Shown here: piece after piece, positions 49,033-56,512 of the stretch
How the letters are laid out: each line of letters begins with the position of its first letter
Position numbering within the stretch: position 1 is the stretch's first letter
Assembly (NCBI GenBank): GCA_024244705.1
Contig: JAAEOK010000036.1
Location: 124,001 to 188,000 of the forward strand
Direction: 5' to 3'
Length of the DNA: 64,000 bases
Origin: Alphaproteobacteria bacterium
Lineage (GTDB): Bacteria; Pseudomonadota; Alphaproteobacteria; JAAEOK01
The notes under the pieces: model-generated
What the model was told of the DNA's origin: nothing
What the model saw: only the letters and a program-made list of their open reading frames with translations
Database searches by the model: none
Made by a program: the position numbers and the translations under genes

Positions 49033-49263
49033 TCAGTGCGGGCGGAACCCATATAATCGCCGCGAACCGTAAACGCCGCCATAGGCATTGCTACCGCCAC
49101 TGCTGTATTTGACGTCCGATTTGCTGCCGTCGTCTCCAGTGCCGTCCGCGGCGCAGGCCGATAGCATCAAGGCCATCGCGATCACCAGCGCCGACATGCC
49201 GGCGACCGAAATGGCGCTCCGCATCCTGGCGTCGGCTACAACAAATGATGTCCGTTCGATCAT
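49033..49263 (-). CDS. Small lipoprotein
   Basis: About 76 residues. A basic N-terminus, a hydrophobic stretch (MSALVIAMALM) and the lipobox LSAC show a type II signal peptide, leaving a short Gly/Ser/Tyr-rich mature part (KYSSGGSNAYGGVYGS, ending in RRLYGFRPH). ATG 49263 follows a GAGAG site. No function recognised. Confidence 0.72.
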   Translation of the reverse strand: MIERTSFVVADARMRSAISVAGMSALVIAMALMLSACAADGTGDDGSKSDVKYSSGGSNAYGGVYGSRRLYGFRPH

Positions 49264-49408
49264 TTTGGTACTCTCGCTGTCGTGCGGTGTTGGTTTTATA
49301 GGTTGGCCGTTTTTGCCGCCATGGCGAGTGGTGAATGCCACACTTCACACGGGTTTTACCGAACGTGTCCCGACCGTGAGCGGGGGCTCAGGCCTGATCG
49401 GCGCGCGT

Positions 49409-49675
49409 CTAGCGCCGACCGACGAGGAATCGCACGCCGTCGCTACCGACCGTTTCCGTATGCGGCACGCCGATGGCGATCGAATACCTATCGCCGGTCC
49501 GGCAGGTCGTCGCGCCGTCCTCGGTCTCGAACGTTATATCGCCGGCGAGGATCAGGAGCGCGCAATCGCAGTCGTGGCTATGGATGTCGTTGAATTTGTT
49601 CGCTACCCATTCGACCGCATCGGCGGCGCCGTAGCCCTACTCCGCCAACATTTTCCGGAACGCCGTTTCGTCCAT
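49409..49675 (-). pseudogene. Cupin-domain protein interrupted by an in-frame TAG at codon 13
   Basis: ATG 49675 has a strong GGAGG site eight bases upstream. The reading frame gives MDETAFRKMLAE, then TAG, then about 75 uninterrupted residues with a cupin pattern: FNDIHSHDCDCALLILAG (metal-type His-x-His), GDITFETEDG, RTGDRYSIAIGVPHTE, and the end GVRFLVGRR. No in-frame start codon lies close after the TAG, so the gene is probably non-functional, by a one-base nonsense change (or a sequencing error). Confidence 0.7.
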
Positions 49676-50007
49676 CGATGGACCCTCCGCCTGTCAGAAT
49701 CCTACGCCGCGTACTCATAAATGCCCGCGCCACAGCTTCCTACATCATTCCCGTTTCCGACGGATCTCCGGACAGGATGAGCGCTGCTTCGCATGTCTCA
49801 GAATAGCCAGAAGCAGACATCAACCAAACAGCCCGAATTTAGTCGTCGCCGGAATGCGTCCTTTGGGCCTGCCGCACGTCTACATACACAAAGAAGTGGT
49901 TTGATCAGAGGCGCCCGAAATAGGCGGTCCGTCGTGACCGCCTCCAACCGGACAAGGCTCGATATTTGAGCAGCCATCTTATCGAACCCCGGGATAGAGT
50001 CGGTAAA
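49676..50007. other. intergenic region, nothing recognised
   Basis: About 330 bases between the cupin pseudogene and the tRNA-binding-domain gene. Base composition becomes visibly more A/T-rich from about 49700 on, marking the left border of an accessory segment. No gene, promoter or repeat could be supported. Confidence 0.45.
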
Positions 50008-50337
50008 ATGATGATTACTCCGAAAGAATTCATGGCGATGGACATGAGGGTGGCGGAGATCGTAACCGCCGAGCCCGTGGATGGGACGGACCGCCTCCTC
50101 AAAGTGAATGTCGATCTGGGTCAAGAACAGCGGACCTTGGTGGCCGGATTGGCTGCGTACTACCGGCCCCAGGAACTGCTGGGCAAGAAGGTCATAGTGG
50201 TAGCCAACATGAAACCCGCCCGCATCCATGGCGTGCTCTCTGAAGGGATGTTGCTGGGTGCGGGGTGCAGCAGCGGTACGGACGTGTCCTTACTGACCGT
50301 TGACAAAGCAGTGGACAAAGGAACCCGCGTGGAATGA
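50008..50337 (+). CDS. tRNA-binding OB-fold protein (MetRS C-terminal / CsaA / Trbp111-like)
   Basis: About 109 residues. The EMAP-II-like OB fold is visible as DMRVAEIVTAEPVDGTDRLLKVNVDLG, KKVIVVANMKPARIHGVLSEGM and LLGAG (shown as separate pieces of a conserved domain). Stand-alone forms bind tRNA or act as chaperones. Two ATGs are adjacent (50008 and 50011). The following crotonase frame overlaps its end, so the pair may be co-translated. Confidence 0.82.
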   Translation: MMITPKEFMAMDMRVAEIVTAEPVDGTDRLLKVNVDLGQEQRTLVAGLAAYYRPQELLGKKVIVVANMKPARIHGVLSEGMLLGAGCSSGTDVSLLTVDKAVDKGTRVE

Positions 50338-51136
50338 GCGGTTCCTGTTGGCAAACCGGATCGGGGTAGAAGCGTTGGTCATAACGTTGAAAATTGACAG
50401 ACCGGCAGCCCACCTGACACTGGACGTGCTGCCGGTCAATGCCCTGGATATGCCCGCCTTGGAGGAACTCGATGGCCTCCTAAAACGCATAGAAGGCAAT
50501 CGGGACGTCAGGGTGTTAACGATTGCCAGTGGCATCAAGGGGCTGTTCTGTGCCGGTGGCGACATGAAGTTTTGGCCGAGAGAGTTCCCTGACCGACCGG
50601 ACTTGGTTTGCGATTCGGGGCGGCGCGTTTTCGCCCGAATTGAGAGATTGGCCCAACCGACCATTGCCCTCATTGACGGCAAGGTCATCGGCGACGGTCT
50701 ATCGCTGGCCCTGGCCTGTGACCTGCGCGTAGCCTCCCATGACTCGTCCTTTCACCTCCCGGAGCTGGACTATGGCTTCATCCCTGGTTGGGGGACCGTA
50801 GGCAGGATGATACGGGAGATAGGCAAGGCGGCTGCTTCGGAGTTGTTGCTGATCGGCGAGCCGGTCGATGCTGCGATCGGTCTACGCATGGGCCTCGTCC
50901 ACCGCGTCTTTGACGCCCAAGAGATTTGCTCGGCGACCCAACACCTAGCCGCCGGATTGGCAAACAAACCGCCCATGGCCATGAGCCAAGCTAAGGCAGC
51001 CCTGCGCGGCAGGACAAGTGACTCAACCGATGGCGACTGGGAGTTGGATTGCTTCAAGGCCGTCTGGGGAGGCAAAGAGTGGGCCGCAGGAGTGGCCAGG
51101 GCATTCAAGGTCGACGTTTCCGCAATAGAGGAATGA
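50300..51136 (+). CDS. Enoyl-CoA hydratase/isomerase family protein (crotonase)
   Basis: About 278 residues from a TTG at 50300; a TTG at 50348 would avoid the 38-base overlap with the preceding gene. Oxyanion-hole segments IKGLFCAGGDMKFW and KVIGDGLSLALACDLRVAS are clear, and LPELDYGFIPGWG covers the usual catalytic-Glu region. The substrate is unknown. Base composition is more A/T-rich than neighbouring core genes. Confidence 0.8.
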   Translation: MTKQWTKEPAWNERFLLANRIGVEALVITLKIDRPAAHLTLDVLPVNALDMPALEELDGLLKRIEGNRDVRVLTIASGIKGLFCAGGDMKFWPREFPDRPDLVCDSGRRVFARIERLAQPTIALIDGKVIGDGLSLALACDLRVASHDSSFHLPELDYGFIPGWGTVGRMIREIGKAAASELLLIGEPVDAAIGLRMGLVHRVFDAQEICSATQHLAAGLANKPPMAMSQAKAALRGRTSDSTDGDWELDCFKAVWGGKEWAAGVARAFKVDVSAIEE

Positions 51137-51275
51137 CCAGAGGATCCCGGGGAGTTGAATCAGGCGATCAAAGTCATCGACTATTCTTATGGGTTTGATC
51201 GCCAACTCGATATTTGACGCAAATGGTTGGTAACCCCACATTTTGTGTATTATGTTAGGTACTTGAGCAGGAAAC

Positions 51276-51815
51276 ATGATGATGGCCAGCTTGGATCTCG
51301 CGTGGGAGGAATACGGCCCTGCGCTGAAGAATTTCATCCGCCGCCGCGTGTCAGATGAAGCTTTAGTCGAGGACATACTCCAAGACGTTTTTGTCAAGGC
51401 GCAGTCGCGTCTGGACAGCCTCAGGGATAAGGCAAAACTGAAGCCGTGGATCTATCAGAATTGCCGTCACACGATCATAGATCATTACCGTCGCAAGAAA
51501 ATCGTGACCGAACAGCCGGACACACTCTTTGTTGAAACGCAGATAGAGGAAGAGCGGTTCCGCGATGACCTCAATTCGTGCGTCCGGAAATTGACGGAAA
51601 ACCTGCCGGCCAAATTCGGCCAAGCGTTGTTTCTGACCGCCTATGATGGCCTGACCCAAAAGGAGATGAGCGAACATCTGGGTATATCCGTTTCCGGGGC
51701 CAAATCAAGGGTCCAGAGGGCCAGGGAGAGGCTGAAGTCCGAACTGCTGGACTGCTGCAACCTGGAGTTCGATACGTTCGGAAAAATAATCGACTACACA
51801 CCCAAGGAACGATAG
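51276..51815 (+). CDS. ECF-type RNA polymerase sigma factor, SigZ-like
   Basis: About 179 residues. Region 2: EDILQDVFVKAQSRL and KPWIYQNCRHTIIDHYRR; region 4: TAYDGLTQKEMSEHLGISVSGAKSRVQRAR (an HTH). The tail LLDCCNLEFDTFGKIIDY with a paired Cys is typical of the SigZ group. No anti-sigma gene is adjacent. It probably drives the downstream arsM group, though its promoter motif is unknown. Confidence 0.9.
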   Translation: MMMASLDLAWEEYGPALKNFIRRRVSDEALVEDILQDVFVKAQSRLDSLRDKAKLKPWIYQNCRHTIIDHYRRKKIVTEQPDTLFVETQIEEERFRDDLNSCVRKLTENLPAKFGQALFLTAYDGLTQKEMSEHLGISVSGAKSRVQRARERLKSELLDCCNLEFDTFGKIIDYTPKER

Positions 51816-52026
51816 CCGCCAACGCACCGCCCAGCCGGGGTCTGCTGCGACTCCACGCCTATTGATTTCCCTCCTTTTTCCTCGTGCCATTCGCCTCGGT
51901 CTGCGGCCAGCGATCGCCTTCGATCCGATCCGTCAGTCCAAGCCATACCGCCAGCCGATTCCCCTTGCGTCCTTTTTCCTCTCTTTTCGTCTACCAATTC
52001 AGTCAAGATTCAAATGGACTGGAACG

Positions 52027-52848
52027 ATGAAAGAGCAAGACAGGATGAGGAGCATTGTCCGGCAGCGCTACGGCAGCTTGGCTGGTCAAAACGGAGACTG
52101 CTGCGATACGAACGTAACCCGGCAGTCCTCACACTGTTGCACGCAGCCCGAGAGTGCATCTGAGACGACTGCTGCTGCTGGTTTCTTCTACACCGACCAA
52201 GAGGTCGGTGCGGCTCCAGAAGGATCCTTTATGGGCTTAGGCTGCGGCAACCCCTTGGCCCTAGCGGGGCTGCGGGCCAGAGAGACGGTTCTGGACCTAG
52301 GTAGTGGCGGCGGGTTTGATTGCTTTTTGGCGGCTCAACAGGTTGGACCCGACGGAATGGTGATCGGCGTTGACATGACCCCGGAAATGGTCGCCAGAGC
52401 CAGAGCGAATGCCGTGCGGGAGGGATACAAGAATGTTGATTTCCGTCTTGGGGAGTTAGAGAACCTGCCCGTGGCGGACGGATCAGTCGATGTCATCATC
52501 TCCAACTGTGTGGTCAATCTCTCGCCGGACAAGCCGCAGGTTTTTGCCGAGTCCTTCCGCGTCCTCAAACCCGGCGGACGATTGATGATCATGGACATGG
52601 TCGCCAAGGCGTCCTTGCCGGATCGGTTGCGTGACGATCCGAGCCTCTACTGCGAGTGCGTCTCCGGCGCGGCCGAGGTTGGAGCCGTTGAGGCAATGTT
52701 GGCTGAAGCGGGCTTCGGTTCGATCCGGATCAGATTCAAGGATCAAAGTCGGGAGCCGTCCAGCGAAGAGGTGAGTGAGGACAACGTTCATCAATTTGTT
52801 TCATCGGCCGGCATCGAAGCGGTCAAATCCGCCCCGGCCGACACCTGA
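52027..52848 (+). CDS. arsM: Arsenite S-adenosylmethionine methyltransferase
   Basis: About 273 residues. SAM motif VLDLGSGGGFDCFLAAQQVG, GVDMTPEMVARARANA, and the ArsM signature IISNCVVNLSPDKPQVF with the arsenic-binding Cys, plus a second Cys in SLYCECVSGAAE. Extra N-terminal Cys pairs (GDCCDTN and SSHCC) occur before the conserved core. It methylates As(III). ATG 52027 begins the family-conserved region; the frame upstream has no similarity. Confidence 0.92.
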   Translation: MKEQDRMRSIVRQRYGSLAGQNGDCCDTNVTRQSSHCCTQPESASETTAAAGFFYTDQEVGAAPEGSFMGLGCGNPLALAGLRARETVLDLGSGGGFDCFLAAQQVGPDGMVIGVDMTPEMVARARANAVREGYKNVDFRLGELENLPVADGSVDVIISNCVVNLSPDKPQVFAESFRVLKPGGRLMIMDMVAKASLPDRLRDDPSLYCECVSGAAEVGAVEAMLAEAGFGSIRIRFKDQSREPSSEEVSEDNVHQFVSSAGIEAVKSAPADT

Positions 52849-53018
52849 CGATCGAGCTGAGGCTGAGACGAGGCCTCCAGCCCATCGGTTGGCAAGAGGT
52901 TCCGGTGCCAAGGAATATCCATCGATTACAGCGTGTCGAGCGCGGCCGCCATTGGCCGCGAGAGCGAGAGACGTGAGCTACGGCCCCAACTAGAGCAATG
53001 ACATCTGGAGTGAAAAAA

Positions 53019-53243
53019 ATGGACGAGCGGATGAAAGAGCTTGTAGCGATAGGTGCCTCAGCGGCAGCCAACTGCCATCCCTGTATCGACCACCACTTGA
53101 CTAAGTGCGATGAGCTAGGAATTTCTCGTCAAGAGGTTATTGAAGCAGTCAAGGTGGGACTGATGGTCAACCACGGTGCCGAGCGTGCCATTCGCAAGAA
53201 AGCACGAGAGCTACTGGGTGAATCGATGATTGATCCAGCTTAG
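53019..53243 (+). CDS. AhpD/carboxymuconolactone-decarboxylase-like small protein
   Basis: About 74 residues with the redox motif NCHPCIDHH (Cys-x-x-Cys and His) typical of AhpD-like proteins. ATG 53019 has a GGAG site nine bases upstream; ATG 52998 adds seven residues. Such proteins often lie beside arsM, where they may handle peroxide or metalloid redox stress (inference). Confidence 0.85.
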   Translation: MDERMKELVAIGASAAANCHPCIDHHLTKCDELGISRQEVIEAVKVGLMVNHGAERAIRKKARELLGESMIDPA

Positions 53244-53280
53244 GCGCACGAACACGGCTGTAGATTGGAGGATGAGGAAA

Positions 53281-53547
53281 ATGGCACAAGCGACCCCTAT
53301 GCCGATGTGCCCGATGGCAGAAACCTGCAAGGGCATGAAGGAGAAGCCTCTTTCCGGCCTGATGATGATCCCAGGGATCGCGTTCATAGCCCTGGGCGTA
53401 TTGATCATCGTCTGGCAACCTGTCCTGCCGTGGCTGGTGGCCGCCGCGTGCATCCTGGTAGGTGGCGCCATGCTTGTGATGGCCAACCTCATGCGCAGGA
53501 TTGGCTCCCGATTCAAGGAGATGCACGAACACGGCTCTTCCGCCTGA
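53281..53547 (+). CDS. Small Met/Cys-rich two-helix membrane protein
   Basis: About 88 residues. A short N-terminus rich in Met and Cys (TPMPMCPMAETCKGM) precedes two predicted helices (GLMMIPGIAFIALGVLIIV and WLVAAACILVGGAMLVM). Such residues suggest soft-metal or metalloid binding. ATG 53281 has GAGGAAA upstream. It lies at the end of the sigZ-arsM-AhpD group, 37 bases after the AhpD-like gene. No family assigned. Confidence 0.72.
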   Translation: MAQATPMPMCPMAETCKGMKEKPLSGLMMIPGIAFIALGVLIIVWQPVLPWLVAAACILVGGAMLVMANLMRRIGSRFKEMHEHGSSA

Positions 53548-53552
53548 GATCT

Positions 53553-54740
53553 ATGACGCATCGTTTTGACATTGCGGCGATCGAGGATTGGCTGGTCGAG
53601 CAGGGCGTTTTGAGGCCGAAATTCGAAACGCTGATCGAAGACTATTGTGAGCGTTTGGTTGCTGTCGGCCTGCCTATATGGCACGCGTATTTCACCAGTC
53701 TGACATTGCATCCAACGACGGCGACGATCGGCTGTTTATGGCACCGCGATAGCGAGGTGGAACGCAGATCATATACTCATGAAGATGCCCGATTCGGCGG
53801 TTGGGAGAAGTATCCGCTCCACTTCATGTTCAAGAACAGGGTCAACGTCCTGCGGCGCCGACTTACGGGGCCGGATGCGATGGTGGATTTTCCGCAGCTT
53901 GAGGAACTCAAGAAACATGGGGCGACCGATTATGTCGGCCAACTAACCGAATTTGGTTTGGATGGTACGCCGGATCGCGAAACCGGATTCCTGGCGTCCT
54001 GGAGTACCGATCGATCGAGTGGGTTCTCCGACGCCGATATCGCAGCGCTGGAATACCTGCAGCCGCGATTGGCCCTAGCACTGCAAAGCCGTATCAGCTA
54101 CGAAATTGAGGTCAATCTGCTTGATACCTACGTCGGCCCGGATGCCGGCAGACGGATACTCGCGGGCGAGATCAAGCGCGGCAAAGGCAAACGCATCCGC
54201 GCGGCAATCATGCTTTCCGATCTTGGCGGCTTCACCGCAATGACCGATCGGCTGCCGTCCGAGCAAGTCATTGCGCATCTCAACGACTATTTCGGGATCA
54301 TGGCGACCGAGGTGCAAGAGCAAAGCGGCGAGGTGCTAAAGTTCATCGGCGATGGCATGCTCGCGGTTTTCGACATCGAAGGTTCGGCCCATGACAAAGC
54401 CTGCTGTCAGGCTATTCATGCCGCCATCGGCGCCGCGAACGCCTTGGCGTCGCTTAACCAGGATCGGGCGGAAAAACTCAATGTCCGAATGGCATTGCAT
54501 TTGGGTGAGGTGGTCTATGGCAACATCGGCGCCGCTGATCGCCTCGATTTCACCGTTATCGGTGCGGCGGTCAACGAAACGGCCCGGATAGAGGGGCTTT
54601 GTCGGGCACTCGACAGGCAAATCTTGACGTCGGCTAGTTTTGCATCGAGCTGTACATGCAAACCGCTCATCTCTGTTGGTTTTCATCATCTCCGAGGTGT
54701 AAGCGAACCCCAGGAATTGTTTACTCCAGCTTCAAATTGA
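53553..54740 (+). CDS. Class III adenylate/guanylate cyclase, soluble
   Basis: About 395 residues. The N-terminal ~200 residues (containing GWEKYPLHFMFKNR) are of a type found with some cyclases but not assigned. The C-terminal cyclase domain has MLSDLGGFTAMTDRL and KFIGDGMLAVFD (metal Asp), and VNETARIEGL (Asn/Arg). No membrane helix is seen. It begins only five bases after the membrane-protein stop, yet base use looks like the core genome. It should make cAMP or cGMP. Confidence 0.88.
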   Translation: MTHRFDIAAIEDWLVEQGVLRPKFETLIEDYCERLVAVGLPIWHAYFTSLTLHPTTATIGCLWHRDSEVERRSYTHEDARFGGWEKYPLHFMFKNRVNVLRRRLTGPDAMVDFPQLEELKKHGATDYVGQLTEFGLDGTPDRETGFLASWSTDRSSGFSDADIAALEYLQPRLALALQSRISYEIEVNLLDTYVGPDAGRRILAGEIKRGKGKRIRAAIMLSDLGGFTAMTDRLPSEQVIAHLNDYFGIMATEVQEQSGEVLKFIGDGMLAVFDIEGSAHDKACCQAIHAAIGAANALASLNQDRAEKLNVRMALHLGEVVYGNIGAADRLDFTVIGAAVNETARIEGLCRALDRQILTSASFASSCTCKPLISVGFHHLRGVSEPQELFTPASN

Positions 54741-55105
54741 TACCTGTGCACCAAACCCTACTTCTCGATTCACACCACCCTTGCAGCGATCCCGAACTTC
54801 TGGTTTGGGTCAGACTTTACCGTCAGCGTCCGTTCCGGTCTACGTCGGCTGATCGGGGTACAACGGTCGAAGACCACTCAAGCTTCCGGTGTCAGGAGCA
54901 TTGCCGCCATGATTGCAGGCAGCTCCGGACGGCAAGGTTGTGCCAAGACCTGACATGGCAATGCTGTACATACGGTGCTGACTACGCCGTTGTGGTGGGG
55001 ACCGGCAGTTCTCGGCCTTCTTGGTTCATCGGTGGCAGCCGCTCATATTCCTGGTAATCTGATTTTGGGTAGAGAATCCGCGATCTTTGAAACGGGAAGC
55101 CTCTC
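54741..55105. other. intergenic region, nothing recognised
   Basis: About 365 bases without a supportable gene on either strand and no clear hairpin terminator. It presumably carries the promoter for the serine hydrolase gene. Confidence 0.4.
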
Positions 55106-56221
55106 ATGATCGCTCGTCGTCCATTGTTGGTTCTCGGGAGCGTCATCTTGTCTGTCTCGCTCAACTCGGCGGACGCGGGCCCTCCGCATGACTGGCAACA
55201 GATCTCGCCGGCCGAAGCCGGGTTCTTGCCGGACGTGGGGGAGAAGCTTGATGACGCTGTCCGAACGAACGAATTCGCCAATCTCCATGCGGTCGTCGTT
55301 GCCCGAGGCGGGAAGTTGGTTCTGGAGCGCTACTATGAGGGCGCAGACGAACGCCGGGGCGATGCTCTCGGCATCGTCAAATTCGGACCCGAGGTCAAGC
55401 ATGACCTGCGTTCCGTTACCAAGAGCATCGTCGACCTGCTGTACGGGATCGCGCTGGCGGATGGAAGGGTCGCCGATCTGGATCAATCGCTTGTCGACCA
55501 GTTTCCGGCTTACGAGGATCTCGCAGCCGATCCGAAGAGAAGGCGAATGACGGTCCTTCACGCCCTATCGATGACGCTGGGAACAGAGTGGGATGAGGAT
55601 TTGCCCTATAGCAATCCGCGCAATAGCGAGACCGCCATGGATCTGGCCACCGATCGTTACCGCTACGTGTTGGAGCGACCGTTCGTCGCGGAGCCCGGCA
55701 GCCAGTGGAACTACAACGGCGGCGCCACCGCGTTGCTGGCGCATTTGATCAGCCGAGGCACCGGACGGCCGCTCCTCGACTTCGCACGCGAGAGACTGTT
55801 CGAACCCCTGGGGATCGCCGATGTGGAATGGCTCGCCGGTTCGGACGGCGAGCCGATTGCAGCTTCGGGTCTGCGCATGCGCCCGCGAGATCTCGCCAAG
55901 ATCGGCCAACTGGTCCTCGATCGCGGAACCTGGGGCGAGTCTCGGTTGGTGCCGTCCGAATGGCTCGACCAATCCTTTACGCCGAGGGTCCATGCGGCCG
56001 ATGATCTCGACTATGGCTATCACTGGTGGCTGGGCAAAATGAAAGCCAACGATCAACCTTGGATCGGCGCTTTTGGCAATGGTGGCCAGCGCCTTTTCAT
56101 CATCCCGAGCCTGCAGCTGGTGGTTGTGATCGCCGCCGGCAACTACAATAAGCCAGATCAGTGGAAATTGCCGGTCGCCGTCATGAGCAAAGTTGTCCTG
56201 CCGGCGTTGCGCGATAAGTGA
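55106..56221 (+). CDS. Exported serine hydrolase of the beta-lactamase/penicillin-binding family
   Basis: 371 residues. A signal peptide (MIARRPLLVLG to SADAGPP) leads a class C beta-lactamase-like domain: Ser-x-x-Lys in SVTKSIVD, Tyr-x-Asn in WNYNGGATALL, and a C-terminal GNGGQRLFIIPS in the usual third-motif position. ATG has a CGGGAAG site. These proteins include D-aminopeptidases, esterases and carboxypeptidases; true beta-lactamase activity is not implied. It lies between two cyclase genes on the same strand. Confidence 0.86.
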   Translation: MIARRPLLVLGSVILSVSLNSADAGPPHDWQQISPAEAGFLPDVGEKLDDAVRTNEFANLHAVVVARGGKLVLERYYEGADERRGDALGIVKFGPEVKHDLRSVTKSIVDLLYGIALADGRVADLDQSLVDQFPAYEDLAADPKRRRMTVLHALSMTLGTEWDEDLPYSNPRNSETAMDLATDRYRYVLERPFVAEPGSQWNYNGGATALLAHLISRGTGRPLLDFARERLFEPLGIADVEWLAGSDGEPIAASGLRMRPRDLAKIGQLVLDRGTWGESRLVPSEWLDQSFTPRVHAADDLDYGYHWWLGKMKANDQPWIGAFGNGGQRLFIIPSLQLVVVIAAGNYNKPDQWKLPVAVMSKVVLPALRDK

Positions 56222-56512
56222 ACTCCAACACCCTTGAGCAGCCATGAATGTCAGCAGAGGGTCACAACTCACCTTCAGCGACATGTTCGGCCTACGACCA
56301 GAATTGGAGTTAGAGCCGTCGAAATCGGCAAGAAAGCGGACTCCGCTTTTCGAACGACCAGAGTTAGGTGAGTCGCTGCCGTGGTTAGGGCCGACACAGA
56401 TAGGCTGGAACTAGTCAAAACCGGACCGACATGGCCCTTTGCATTAGCTGAGCGCTCACACTACCATCCGAAGACCTTCCCGAATTCCGAGGAGGCGTTC
56501 GGTCAGCCAGCG
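56222..56512. other. intergenic region before the ATPase-linked cyclase
   Basis: About 290 bases. The open frame extends upstream of 56513 to 56381 but without similarity. An AGGAGG lies 17 bases before ATG 56513, too far for normal spacing. Confidence 0.4.

Noticed and set aside
49088-49720. A 210-codon plus-strand frame across the lipoprotein and cupin region
   Set aside because: It has no motif, and the opposite strand carries a lipobox protein and a cupin frame, each with a good ribosome site.
51214-51254. A sigma70 promoter before sigZ (TTGACG and TATTAT)
   Set aside because: The spacing is about 28 bases, too long for a sigma70 promoter; an ECF-type promoter is possible but cannot be shown.
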